Source: CAXQUZ01 sp942491145 (GTDB lineage: Bacteria > Myxococcota_A > UBA796 > UBA2385). Taken from it: a stretch of DNA of 64,000 bases. Position 1 is the first letter of the stretch, and each line of letters begins with the position of its first letter. The stretch covers positions 1 to 64,000 of the forward strand of contig CALOBC010000032.1 of the NCBI GenBank assembly GCA_942491145.1, in the 5' to 3' direction. The position numbers were made by a program, and so were the translations under genes. Under the pieces are notes generated by a model. The model saw only the letters and a list, made by a program, of their open reading frames with translations. It ran no database searches and was not told the DNA's origin. Shown here piece by piece: positions 8,027 through 16,137 of this stretch.

Positions 8027-10267
8027 ATGGGATCGGGACAAATGGATCGTTCGGACCCGGATGGCGCTCGCCGTCGTCGACGTCGTCGGCGCCGGAGCCG
8101 CCGCGCACCCAATCCGCGGGTGGAAACGGAGCAGCAAGAGCGGCCCAGCCGCCCGCTCCGCCGACGCACCGGACCCCGGCCTGAAGAGGCGCGGGTCTCG
8201 GTTGCGCTGCCGCGGACCGGTCGTGTGCCCCGTCGGCGCTTGGCCGTGCACCCTGCACGAGGCCCCGCTGCCAGTGCCACCACCCGTCGTCGGCGACCCA
8301 GCCGCGCGGAAATGGACGACCTGGCCAACTTCCTGAATCGCCTGCCCGACCAGCTGGTGGCTCAGGTCTACTCCGGACTGGGCGGCCAGCCAGGGCGGGT
8401 GCCGAGCAAGGATCGGATGATCCAGCTGACGGTGCGTGCCGTGGCCCAGGGCAACCGGTTGGGCACCCTGATTCGCTCCCTCCACCAGCGGGACCGTCAG
8501 GCCTTGGCCATCCTGCTGCAGTGCGGCGGGCTTGTGCACCACGACGAGTTCCGCCAGGAGCTGATCCTCAGCCTCGGCGGTCACGAGCGTGAGTGGTCCA
8601 AGGTGATGTCGACCCTCGGCGACCGTGGCCTCTGTGCTGCGACGGATGAGCGGGAGGGCGAGTTCTTCTACGTCGTGCCTGAGCCGCTGATCGACCACCT
8701 GCTCGATCACCTCAGCGAAGACCTCATCCTGCCGAGCTTCGACCACCCCGATGTCAAGGTGGTGGACGAGCGCCCGTTCTGTCCGCCGCTCGACTTCAGC
8801 TTGGTCTCGCTGATCACCTACATCGATCAACACCCCCCGCGGCTGACCCAGCGCCACGAGATCTTCAAGGTCCACAAAGACGAGATGGACCAGTTCTTCG
8901 CCCAGCTCTGGGCGTCGGACAGTGAGCTGTTCAGCTTCCACATCGAGTTCCTGATGATGCAGGGACTGGTGGAGCTCAAGGGGGACCGCCTCAGCGTGAA
9001 CCGTGCGGTGGTCGAAGAGTGGATGCTCCTCGACGAAGAAGACCAGCGCGACCTGTTCTTCGCCGCGATGGAACGGCGCTTCCCGATGGCCGAGTGGGTC
9101 TTCTGGGCCATCCACGATGTGGGTGGTGCATGGGTGCCCGAGCGGCCCCTCCAAGCGATCTACCGGCGGTGGCGTCGGGGTGAGGACTGGCGCGACCGGT
9201 TCCACAAGGACCAGTGGGCGGCGCCCCGTGCTGCAAGCCGCGAGAGCTTCTCGTTTGCACCGCTGGTCAACGCCGGCATGCTGGAGCTGGGCACCTGGGG
9301 CCAAGAAAAATTCTACCGCTTGACCCCCCGGGCGCGGCGGCTGTTGGAGACCGAAGAGGAAGACTCGTTCAAGGAGTTCTACCTCACGCCAAACTTCGAG
9401 ATCATGGCGCCGGCAGGCATGTCTGCCATGACCTTGTACCGAATCGGTGAGTTGGCCGAGCTCACCGCATGTGACCGGGCAAACACGTATAAGATCACCG
9501 AAGTCACGATCGAGCAGTCGCTGGACCGGGGCTGGCGTCGAGACGACGTCTTTGAGTTCCTCCGGGACAACAGCCAGATCGGGCTGCCGGAGAACGTCGA
9601 ACAGACCCTCCGGGGCTGGATGGGCCACTACGGAGACATCGAGTACCACGATGTTCTGCTGCTCACCGTCCACCGCACCCAGATCCGACGGTTGGAGTCG
9701 AATCGCCAGCTCAAGCCGTACCTGCTGCATCGCTTCGTGCCCGGCATGTACGGCGTCGATCGGGCGCGCGTCGCGGAGCTGAACGCCTTGCTGATCGAGC
9801 ATGGGTTCAGCCCCTCACAACAGACCCGCAAGTACCCGAACGACCCCCAGCAAGCCGATGCCCGCGGTCGGATGCTCGACCAAGTCGCGAATGCCCGCAC
9901 CGAGCGGGAAGAGCTGATCCGGCGCACCCACGACGCTGACTCCCAGCCCGAGCTGTTGTGCTCCGTGCCTGGGTCCGGCCACCAGCTCCGCCAGAAGAAG
10001 CGACGCAAGGACGACCTGCCCCCCCGACGCAGCCCCCGCGAAGTGCGCGAGCTGTCCGAGCGGGCGATCGCGCTGGGCCAGCACATCGAGATGCTGTATG
10101 TCACTCGGGATCAGCAACGAAAGATGCTGCGGGTGGCACCGGAGCGTCTGGCCGTCAACCAGCAGGGCGCGCAGGTCCTCGTGGCCCGCGACCTTGAAAA
10201 GGGCGACCGGCTGTCCTACCAGATTGTCCAGATCGAGCGCTTGGCCCTGTTCAAGGCCCGCGACTGA
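8027..10267 (+). CDS. Helicase-associated (Helicase_C_3-like) partner of XPB
   Basis: A 746-residue protein without a helicase motor. The first 95 residues are a very basic, Arg-rich, probably disordered tail. A helical, winged-helix-like region follows. Around residues 445-600 the segment starting FYLTPNFEIMAPAG and running through LLHRFVPGMYGVDRARVAELN resembles the Helicase_C_3 domain (PF13625) of proteins encoded beside XPB in actinobacteria and other bacteria. The C-terminal 130 residues are charged, end in a small beta-rich domain, and could bind DNA. Its position directly after XPB supports a joint role, but its biochemistry is unknown. Start: ATG at 8027 with GGTGAG nine bases upstream; ATG at 8042 is an alternative. 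Confidence 0.7.
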   Translation: MGSGQMDRSDPDGARRRRRRRRRSRRAPNPRVETEQQERPSRPLRRRTGPRPEEARVSVALPRTGRVPRRRLAVHPARGPAASATTRRRRPSRAEMDDLANFLNRLPDQLVAQVYSGLGGQPGRVPSKDRMIQLTVRAVAQGNRLGTLIRSLHQRDRQALAILLQCGGLVHHDEFRQELILSLGGHEREWSKVMSTLGDRGLCAATDEREGEFFYVVPEPLIDHLLDHLSEDLILPSFDHPDVKVVDERPFCPPLDFSLVSLITYIDQHPPRLTQRHEIFKVHKDEMDQFFAQLWASDSELFSFHIEFLMMQGLVELKGDRLSVNRAVVEEWMLLDEEDQRDLFFAAMERRFPMAEWVFWAIHDVGGAWVPERPLQAIYRRWRRGEDWRDRFHKDQWAAPRAASRESFSFAPLVNAGMLELGTWGQEKFYRLTPRARRLLETEEEDSFKEFYLTPNFEIMAPAGMSAMTLYRIGELAELTACDRANTYKITEVTIEQSLDRGWRRDDVFEFLRDNSQIGLPENVEQTLRGWMGHYGDIEYHDVLLLTVHRTQIRRLESNRQLKPYLLHRFVPGMYGVDRARVAELNALLIEHGFSPSQQTRKYPNDPQQADARGRMLDQVANARTEREELIRRTHDADSQPELLCSVPGSGHQLRQKKRRKDDLPPRRSPREVRELSERAIALGQHIEMLYVTRDQQRKMLRVAPERLAVNQQGAQVLVARDLEKGDRLSYQIVQIERLALFKARD

Positions 10268-10321
10268 GACCGGACGTTTGCACCGGCCGGCCCGCGGCCC
10301 ACTGCTTGAGAGGAGGTCGAA

Positions 10322-10555
10322 GTGACTGCCAGTTCCACAGAATCCCCGTCGCCTTCGACCTTTGACGAAGCGTTGGCAGCGCTCGAAGACTGCGTTCGGA
10401 AGCTCGACGACGGCAGCCTCGGTCTGGAAGACTCACTCCGCGTCTTTGAGCGTGGGGTCGCCCTTCAGCGGACTTGCCAGGAACTGCTCGACGCCACCGA
10501 ACGGCGAATTGAAGAGCTGAGCGTGCCCGCCACTGGCCCGTCGGCTGCTGACTGA
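10322..10555 (+). CDS. xseB: Exodeoxyribonuclease VII small subunit
   Basis: A 77-residue protein with the full XseB signature: TFDEALAALEDCVRKLDDGSLGLEDSLRVFERG, split here as FDEALAALEDCVRKLDDG and LGLEDSLRVFERG, followed by a helix ending near EERIEEL-like residues. XseB assembles with XseA into the nuclease that degrades single-stranded DNA; xseA is not in this window. The GTG start at 10322 follows AGGAGG (10311-10316) at ideal spacing. In many bacteria xseB directly precedes ispA; here a TonB/Exb block separates them. Confidence 0.9.
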   Translation: MTASSTESPSPSTFDEALAALEDCVRKLDDGSLGLEDSLRVFERGVALQRTCQELLDATERRIEELSVPATGPSAAD

Positions 10556-10557
10556 GG

Positions 10558-10584
10558 CCCCTTCAGTCTGTTGGTCTGAAGGGG
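10558..10584 (+). terminator. Hairpin after xseB
   Basis: CCCCTTCAG pairs perfectly with CTGAAGGGG around a nine-base loop, starting right after the xseB stop. There is no clear T-run, so it may be a weak terminator or a processing/attenuation hairpin ahead of tonB. Confidence 0.5.
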
Positions 10585-10658
10585 TATGCTCCCCCGTCCC
10601 CCACGCCCGGCCCTCTGTGCCGGGCACTCTCTGAACCTCTCACGCCCACCGGAAGCCC

Positions 10659-11411
10659 ATGTTCGATACCGTCGGCCGCTCCCGGAAACAGAACCCCGTC
10701 CAGCAGGGTCTGTCGGCACTGCTCTCCCTCTTCGTCACCGCGGGTGGCATGGGAGGGCTGTGGTGGGCTGGCCAGCAGTTTGCGGACGAGATCTTGGAAG
10801 TCGAGGAGCTGCTGGAAGTCACCTTCTACGACGCAGCCCCTCCCCCTCCGCCGCCCCCACCGCCTCCCGCTGGTGGGAGCACCACACCGAAGACCGAGAC
10901 CAAGAAGGAAAAGAAGCCTGACCCGGTCGAAGTTGAGCCTGATCCCGAGCCCGAAGAGCTCCCGGAAGAGATCCCGGAAGAAGTGCCCGAGGAAGAACCC
11001 GAAGAAGCGGCGGCTGATGCCGGCGTTGTGGGTGGGGTGGAAGGTGGTGTCGAAGGTGGCGTGGTCGGTGGTGTCATTGGTGGCGTCGTCGGCGGTGTCA
11101 TCGGTGGTCAGCTCGGGGGCACCGGCCTCACGGCGGTCCACCACTCCCAAGCCAAGGTCAAGCGGCGCGTCGATCCCAAGATGCCGCAGGCCGCCCAGGA
11201 TCTGGGCCTGAAGACCTCGCGCTGCGTGGCCACCATCAGCGTCGACGAGAAGGGCAAGCCCTTCGACGTCAAGGTCGCCGACTGTCCCAACATCTTCCAC
11301 CAGGAAATCCGCAAGGCTGCCCTGGCGACCCGCTTCTACCCCCACAAGGTCAATGGGAAGCCGGTCAAGATGTCCACCAAGTTTGTCTACACCTTCAAGA
11401 TCACCAACTGA
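10659..11411 (+). CDS. TonB-like energy transducer
   Basis: A 250-residue protein with an N-terminal membrane anchor (about residues 18-40), a polyproline run, Lys-, Pro- and Glu-rich stretches typical of the TonB periplasmic spacer, a Gly/Val repeat (about 124-150, units of GGV plus one residue), and a C-terminal TonB-like domain with paired Cys (near 189 and 209) and the ending YTFKITN. TonB carries energy from the ExbB-ExbD motor to outer-membrane transporters. exbB and two exbD genes follow directly. The arrangement resembles the AgmX/PglI-type C-terminal domains of myxobacteria. No TonB-dependent receptor is nearby, so the cargo is unknown. Confidence 0.8.
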   Translation: MFDTVGRSRKQNPVQQGLSALLSLFVTAGGMGGLWWAGQQFADEILEVEELLEVTFYDAAPPPPPPPPPPAGGSTTPKTETKKEKKPDPVEVEPDPEPEELPEEIPEEVPEEEPEEAAADAGVVGGVEGGVEGGVVGGVIGGVVGGVIGGQLGGTGLTAVHHSQAKVKRRVDPKMPQAAQDLGLKTSRCVATISVDEKGKPFDVKVADCPNIFHQEIRKAALATRFYPHKVNGKPVKMSTKFVYTFKITN

Positions 11412-11427
11412 ACCCCGCGAGGACACC

Positions 11428-12117
11428 GTGCATATCGATCTCTTCGAGATCTGGGGCCAGGCGACCATGCCCGTCAAGGTCGTACTCCTCACGATGGTCC
11501 TGATGGGCATTGGCTCCATCTACGTCGCCATCGAGCGCAGCATTGCGCTCTCCCGGTCCAAGTCCCAGAGTCGCAGCCTCGCAGAGGCCATCGGCGCAGC
11601 CTTCCAACAGGGCGACCCCTCGGGCGCGCTCAAGATTGCCCAGGGCGACGAGTTCAAGTCGGCCTACCTGTCCCGCATTCTCAAAGCGGGACTGGGCGAG
11701 TTCGTGGAGCGGCAGGACCGCCACGGCATCGAAGCCGCTGAGCGTGCGCTTCGCCGTGCCAACATTGACGAAGACGCCAACCTTCGTCGCGGCTTCGGCG
11801 TGCTGGCCACCACTGGCGCGACCTGTCCCTTCGTGGGCTTGGTCGGCACCATCTTCGGCATCATCGGCGCATTCCAGGCAATGGCGGACGGCGGCGATCT
11901 CAACGCCCTGCTCGTCCCCATTGCAGAAGCCCTCATCGCGACCGCCATCGGCATCGGTGTTGCGATTGTCGGTGTCTGGTTGTTCAACTGGTTCAATGCC
12001 CAGGTCGGCAAGATCACCCTCGACATGAACACGTCCGAGCTTGAGCTCATGGACTGGTTCGAGAAGCGCGTCCTGTCCGCTTCGGACGTCGACGAGGCCA
12101 CCCCCACCAACGCCTAG
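11428..12117 (+). CDS. exbB: ExbB/TolQ/MotA-type proton channel
   Basis: A 229-residue inner-membrane protein. A first helix (about residues 14-34) is followed by a cytoplasmic helical region, then GVLATTGATCPFVGLVGTIFGI and a third helix near 165-190 (IATAIGIGVAIVGVWLFNW), the MotA/TolQ/ExbB core signature. With ExbD it uses the proton gradient to drive TonB. The GTG start at 11428 follows GCGAGGA five bases upstream and lies 17 bases after the tonB stop. An earlier in-frame start would overlap tonB and lacks support. Confidence 0.88.
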   Translation: MHIDLFEIWGQATMPVKVVLLTMVLMGIGSIYVAIERSIALSRSKSQSRSLAEAIGAAFQQGDPSGALKIAQGDEFKSAYLSRILKAGLGEFVERQDRHGIEAAERALRRANIDEDANLRRGFGVLATTGATCPFVGLVGTIFGIIGAFQAMADGGDLNALLVPIAEALIATAIGIGVAIVGVWLFNWFNAQVGKITLDMNTSELELMDWFEKRVLSASDVDEATPTNA

Positions 12118-12187
12118 TGAGCCTCACTGCGCTGGCCCCGGCGAGCGCAGTGGACCCACCAGACCGGAACCAGACCGGAGGTCCAAC

Positions 12188-12619
12188 ATGGCCATGAGCA
12201 GTGGGGGCGGAGGCGGTGGTGGTGGTGGCCCGATGGCCGACATCAACGTGACGCCGCTTGTCGACGTCATGCTGGTGTTGATCATCATCTTCATGGTCAT
12301 CACGCCGGTGCTTACCTCGGGTGTGGCGGTGAACCTGCCCCGCGCCCAGACCGGCGACGACAGCCAAGACGTGGGCCAGCACATCGCGATTGCCGTGAAG
12401 AACGACGAGTCGCTCTTTGTGGAACAGCTTCCGACCACCATGGACGACCTGATCACCGACATCAACAACGAGTACGCCGCTGACGGCAACCGTAGTCTGC
12501 TGATCAAGGCGGACCGCCGGCTGACGTGGAAGAGCGTACACGCAGTGATGCAGCGACTTCACGACAATGGCATGTCCACCATGCTTCTCGCCGTTGAAAA
12601 AGAGAAGGGGGGGAACTGA
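12188..12619 (+). CDS. exbD: ExbD/TolR-type protein, first copy
   Basis: A 143-residue protein with a short Gly-rich cytoplasmic tail, the conserved ADINVTPLVDVMLVLIIIF segment (Asp in the single membrane helix carries protons), and a periplasmic TolR/ExbD domain. It partners with ExbB. The ATG at 12188 follows GGAGG. The second exbD begins three bases after this stop, so translation of the two is likely coupled. Confidence 0.9.
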   Translation: MAMSSGGGGGGGGGPMADINVTPLVDVMLVLIIIFMVITPVLTSGVAVNLPRAQTGDDSQDVGQHIAIAVKNDESLFVEQLPTTMDDLITDINNEYAADGNRSLLIKADRRLTWKSVHAVMQRLHDNGMSTMLLAVEKEKGGN

Positions 12620-12622
12620 GCC

Positions 12623-13114
12623 ATGGGCATGAGCACCGGCGGTGACAGCAAGGAGGGCATGAACGAGATCAACGTCACCCCGTTGATCGACATCATGCTC
12701 GTGATGCTCATCATCTTCATGTTGATCACTCCCCCGACCGTGTCCCAGCTGCAAGCAAAGCTGCCGGACAACACGGAGACGGTGGAGCAAGATTCGGTCC
12801 CCCAGAAGCAGCTGGTTGCAGCGGTCTGCAAAGACGGCCAGTTTGCGCTGAACACCAAGAAGATGAGCATTGAAGAGCTCTCGGATCAAGTCACTCGACG
12901 ACTGCGAGGTCGAACCAGCAAGGTCATCTTCGTCGACGGCCATCCGGACGCGCCCTACGACAAGATGGTGCAGCTGATGGACACGGTGAAGGAGTCCGGC
13001 GCTGAGAAGCTCGGTCTCGCGAGCCTAAAGACCGACGAAGAGTTCCGTGCGTGCACCCCGGCTGCGGCGGCTCCTGCGCCGGCCCCCGAGGGTGGAGTGC
13101 CAGCAGCGGGCTGA
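12623..13114 (+). CDS. exbD2: ExbD/TolR-type protein, second copy
   Basis: A 163-residue ExbD paralogue: NEINVTPLIDIMLVMLIIF forms the membrane helix with its essential Asp, and the periplasmic domain runs to about residue 145. It ends in an Ala/Pro-rich tail and has two Cys (near 83 and 147) that the first copy lacks. Two ExbD paralogues after one ExbB are common in this group and may allow a mixed ExbD dimer; this is an inference. It is the last gene of the tonB-exbB-exbD-exbD block; ispA starts 145 bases later. Confidence 0.88.
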   Translation: MGMSTGGDSKEGMNEINVTPLIDIMLVMLIIFMLITPPTVSQLQAKLPDNTETVEQDSVPQKQLVAAVCKDGQFALNTKKMSIEELSDQVTRRLRGRTSKVIFVDGHPDAPYDKMVQLMDTVKESGAEKLGLASLKTDEEFRACTPAAAAPAPAPEGGVPAAG

Positions 13115-13259
13115 GATCGTGGGACCACAGGGGCCTCGCCATTGATGCCACGCGGCTTGGCCTCACGAACACTCGAGTCCCCAGACCTTGGACCCAACGG
13201 ACAGCGCGCTGCTGTCCGCGTCCACGCGCCCGCCACCTCGGCGGGTTTGGAGTTTTCCG

Positions 13260-14123
13260 ATGACGCCCGAACGCGCGCAGTTCCAACTTGAGCCCTGGGC
13301 GGTCCCGCTGCGTGCAGCCTTGCTCCCCAAGCTCACAGCGCCGTTCTCGACCGGGTTTCCCCCTGGATTTGTGGACGCCTGCGTCTACCCACTCCAGACC
13401 GGTGGAAAGCGTGTTCGCCCCCTGCTGGCGCTGGCGGGAGCGCGGGCCTGCGGCACCGTCGAGCCCGGGCCAGCCGTCTGGGCGGCGGCGGTAGCGGTCG
13501 AGCTGGTGCACACCTACTCGCTGGTGCACGACGACCTTCCGGCCATGGACGATGACGACATGCGCCGGGGGCGACCGGCGGTCCACAAGGCCTTCGGCGA
13601 GGCCACGGCGATCCTGGTCGGGGATGCGCTGCTGACTGGTGCCTTTGAGGTACTGTCCAGCGTCAGTCCCCCGGCCACCGGTCTGGCCATGGTCGCCCAG
13701 CTCGCTGTTGCAAGCGGCCACCAAGGCATGGTCGGGGGACAAGCACTCGACATCGGGGTCGATGGACCGGTGCGAGACGAGCAAGGGCTGATGCAGGTCC
13801 ATCGAGCAAAGACCGGTGCGCTCATTCGAGCGTCGGTGGTCATGGGCGGGATGGCCGCAAGTGCCAGCCCCGACCAGGTCGCAGCACTGCGCACCTATGG
13901 GGAAGCGGTGGGCCTCGCCTTTCAGCTTGCAGACGATGTTCTCGACAAAGACGAAGACGTCGCAGACGACGGTCCGCCCAGCTATGTGCGGCTGCTTGGC
14001 GTCGACGAGACCCTTCGCCGGGCGTGTGCGGAGCGGGACCGAGCGCTGGATGCGGTCGCTGGCCTTCCCCGTCCAGACGCACTCCACGCCATCGCGCGGT
14101 TCATCGTCGACCGCGACCACTGA
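13260..14123 (+). CDS. ispA: Polyprenyl (geranyl/farnesyl) diphosphate synthase
   Basis: A 287-residue short-chain trans-prenyltransferase. The first Asp-rich motif is HDDLPAMDDDDMRRGRPAVHK (split here: HDDLPAMDDDD then MRRGRP), the second is FQLADDVLDKDED; GGKRVRPLL near the N-terminus binds the substrate. It condenses isopentenyl and allylic diphosphates, probably to farnesyl diphosphate, for quinone, undecaprenyl and related lipids. The ATG at 13260 is chosen because GGAG sits seven bases upstream; a TTG at 13190 region would add an unlikely Pro/Arg-rich tail. xseB and tlyA, its usual neighbours, are close by, but dxs is absent. Confidence 0.9.
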   Translation: MTPERAQFQLEPWAVPLRAALLPKLTAPFSTGFPPGFVDACVYPLQTGGKRVRPLLALAGARACGTVEPGPAVWAAAVAVELVHTYSLVHDDLPAMDDDDMRRGRPAVHKAFGEATAILVGDALLTGAFEVLSSVSPPATGLAMVAQLAVASGHQGMVGGQALDIGVDGPVRDEQGLMQVHRAKTGALIRASVVMGGMAASASPDQVAALRTYGEAVGLAFQLADDVLDKDEDVADDGPPSYVRLLGVDETLRRACAERDRALDAVAGLPRPDALHAIARFIVDRDH

Positions 14124-14124
14124 G

Positions 14125-14895
14125 GTGGCAGGCCCCCGGCGAGTTCGTCTGGATCGGCTGCTGCTTGACCGCGGACTGGTCGAGACCCGCAACCAAGCCC
14201 AAGCGCTGATCAAGGCCGGCGCGGTCACCGTCAGTGGGATGGTCCGCGACCGCCCCGCCTGCCAAGTCACACCTGATGTGGCCGTTGCCCTAACCGCCGA
14301 TCCTGAGCCCTATGTGAGCCGCGGGGGGCGCAAGCTCGCCCACGCCCTCGACGCATTTCAGGTCGAGCCGGCGGGCCACACCTGCGCCGACCTTGGTGCG
14401 AGCACCGGGGGGTTCACCGACTGCCTGCTCCAGCGTGGGGCCACCAAGGTCTTCGCCGTGGACGTCGGCTACGGCCAGCTCGCCTGGAAGCTGCGCCAGG
14501 ACGAGCGAGTGGTGGTGATGGAGCGCACCAATGCTCGCCTGCTGGAGAGCCTCCCCCAGGCCCCCTCACTCATCGTGGGTGACCTGTCGTTCATCTCGCT
14601 GCGCCTGATCCTGCCCGCCATCTTGCGCATCGCCCAGCCCGGCGCCGAGGCCGTGCTGCTCATCAAGCCCCAATTTGAAGCGGGCCGTGAAGGCATCGGA
14701 AAGGGTGGGCGCGTACGCGACGAAGAAGTGCGGACCAACGCCATTCAGGGGGTCGTGGAGGCCGCGGAGGGGCTGGGCTGCACGGTCCTGGGGCTGGTCC
14801 GGTCCACCGTGCCGGGCGCCAAGAGCGGCAACGTGGAAGAGCTGGTCCACCTGCGCTTGGATGCAGCTGGCGCTCCACCGTCGAGCGAGCCATGA
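14125..14895 (+). CDS. tlyA: TlyA-family RNA methyltransferase
   Basis: A 256-residue protein with an N-terminal S4 RNA-binding domain (RLDRLLLDRGLVETRNQAQ, residues about 8-60), the signature YVSRGGRKLAHALDAF, then a FtsJ-like SAM-binding fold: DLGASTGGFTDCLLQRGA, DVGYGQLAWKLR, DLSFISLRLILPAI, and LIKPQFEAG. TlyA methylates ribose in rRNA in mycobacteria; in other bacteria it is also annotated as a haemolysin-like protein. The GTG start at 14125 lies directly behind the ispA stop (one base between), so the two are co-translated. The longer upstream frame is an ispA shadow. Confidence 0.9.
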   Translation: MAGPRRVRLDRLLLDRGLVETRNQAQALIKAGAVTVSGMVRDRPACQVTPDVAVALTADPEPYVSRGGRKLAHALDAFQVEPAGHTCADLGASTGGFTDCLLQRGATKVFAVDVGYGQLAWKLRQDERVVVMERTNARLLESLPQAPSLIVGDLSFISLRLILPAILRIAQPGAEAVLLIKPQFEAGREGIGKGGRVRDEEVRTNAIQGVVEAAEGLGCTVLGLVRSTVPGAKSGNVEELVHLRLDAAGAPPSSEP

Positions 14896-15251
14896 AGCCG
14901 TGGATTGCGGTGTTCTGGATGTTCGCCTGCGATCCGTCGCCCGCCGAGCTTCCCCCCCCGGCCCGCACCCAAGCTGCCGCAGTCGGCTCACGTGTTCGGG
15001 TCGGCGACGTCTACGGGTTTCTCGCAAGACCGGCCGCGAGGGAAGGACTCATCCCCTGTGTTGTGCTGCTGGTCGATGTTGTCGATGACGACGCACAACG
15101 TCAGGCACTGGCCATCGCCGAGGACCAACGCCTGGTGTTCGCCATCCCGCCCGAGGTCGGGGTGGATGACGCAATCTTGTATGTGCACGGCATGACTGCC
15201 GCGGCCCAAGGGCCGGTTGACCTGCGCTGTGTGCGGGCCCAGTGTCCCTGA
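14892..15251 (+). CDS. Small hypothetical protein, possibly exported
   Basis: A 119-residue protein of unknown function. Its ATG overlaps the tlyA stop (ATGA), which supports expression. The first 13 residues are hydrophobic and end in a Cys (WMFAC), which could be a short lipoprotein signal, but the lipobox is poor. The rest is a small alpha/beta-looking domain with no motif I recognise and a CVRAQC ending. Confidence 0.45.
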   Translation: MKPWIAVFWMFACDPSPAELPPPARTQAAAVGSRVRVGDVYGFLARPAAREGLIPCVVLLVDVVDDDAQRQALAIAEDQRLVFAIPPEVGVDDAILYVHGMTAAAQGPVDLRCVRAQCP

Positions 15252-16135
15252 TCCCGCCAAAGCTCCGCTCAGGACTGGGCTTTGCACGCAGCCTGTCAAA
15301 GGGGCTGTCCAGGGGGGCCTTCTTTCCAGACCGCAGCGCGCCGCCGGCACAGCCAGCCCCACTCGGCAGCGCGTGCAGCCCCGTTGGCAGGGGAAACCAG
15401 GTCTCGGAATTCACCCAGACCGTGCACCGTGCGGCAATTCCCGGTCTCACTCGACCGCTGAGCATCTGGCACTTCACCGACCTCCACCTGCGGGCCAAGG
15501 GTGCGCACCTCGACGCACTCTGCGGCGCCCTGAGCACGCTGGAGCCGGCCGATCTGGTGGTCTTGACGGGTGATGTGGTCACCCGCGGCTGGACCGATGA
15601 AGCCGTCGACCAGCTCTTGCGTGCCCTCCCCAAGGCGCACATGGGCACCTTCGCAATCATGGGCAACTGGGAGCACTGGTCCGGAGTGAAGCCCACGGAT
15701 TGGGCCAAACGCTTGGAAGATCAGGGGGTTCGACTGCTGCTCAACGAAGGCATGAACATCGGCCCACTGCACATCGCAGGCACCGACGACCACCTTGCCG
15801 GCACCGCCCACATCGGCCGCACCATCCAAGCGTGGGACCGGGACCTGCCGCTGCTCGCCCTCACCCACTCCCCTGCCCTCGCACCAGCACTCGCCCGGGC
15901 GGGCGCCAGCTTGGTCTTGGCGGGACACTCCCACGCCGGACAGGTGCGGGTGCCCGGCCTAGGTGCACTCTGGGTCCCGATGGGCACCGGCCAGTACGTC
16001 GGCGGATGGTACTCGGTCCACCAGAGCTGGCTGTTCGTGGGTCGAGGCCTCGGCTGGAGCATCGCACCCGTGCGGTGGCGCTGCCCGCCAGAGCTCGCCC
16101 GCATCGAGCTCCAATCAGCAACAGAGCCAAAGTAA
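15242..16135 (+). CDS. Calcineurin-like metallophosphoesterase
   Basis: A dinuclear-metal phosphoesterase resembling the YkuE/LpxG group. Motifs in order: FTDLHL (D-x-H), LTGDVV, GNWEHWS (the usual GNHE with Trp in place of His), THSP and GHSHAGQV. The GNHE His normally aids catalysis, so its change is notable, although GNWE variants occur. Some relatives hydrolyse UDP-2,3-diacylglucosamine in lipid A synthesis; the substrate here is not known. The frame opens with a GTG at 15242, but the first 40 residues overlap a REP-like element, so translation may start later, for example at the GTG at 15422 (about 237 residues). It ends two bases from the stop of tamB (convergent). Confidence 0.75.
   Translation: MSLIPPKLRSGLGFARSLSKGLSRGAFFPDRSAPPAQPAPLGSACSPVGRGNQVSEFTQTVHRAAIPGLTRPLSIWHFTDLHLRAKGAHLDALCGALSTLEPADLVVLTGDVVTRGWTDEAVDQLLRALPKAHMGTFAIMGNWEHWSGVKPTDWAKRLEDQGVRLLLNEGMNIGPLHIAGTDDHLAGTAHIGRTIQAWDRDLPLLALTHSPALAPALARAGASLVLAGHSHAGQVRVPGLGALWVPMGTGQYVGGWYSVHQSWLFVGRGLGWSIAPVRWRCPPELARIELQSATEPK
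15258..15310. repeat. Degenerate REP-like palindromic element
   Basis: Read on the minus strand, the sequence CCCTTTGACAGGCTGCG followed by TCCTGAGCGGAGC resembles the widespread REP-type element whose translation gives FDRLRA...PERS. It lies at the boundary between the small hypothetical gene and the metallophosphoesterase. The odd N-terminus of the latter (KLRSGLGFARSLSKGLS) is a translation of this element. Confidence 0.45.
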
Positions 16136-16137
16136 GA

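Noticed and set aside
7181..9802. 873-codon antisense frame across XPB and its partner
   Set aside because: It spans two real genes and the gap between them; composition and lack of motifs mark it as a shadow.
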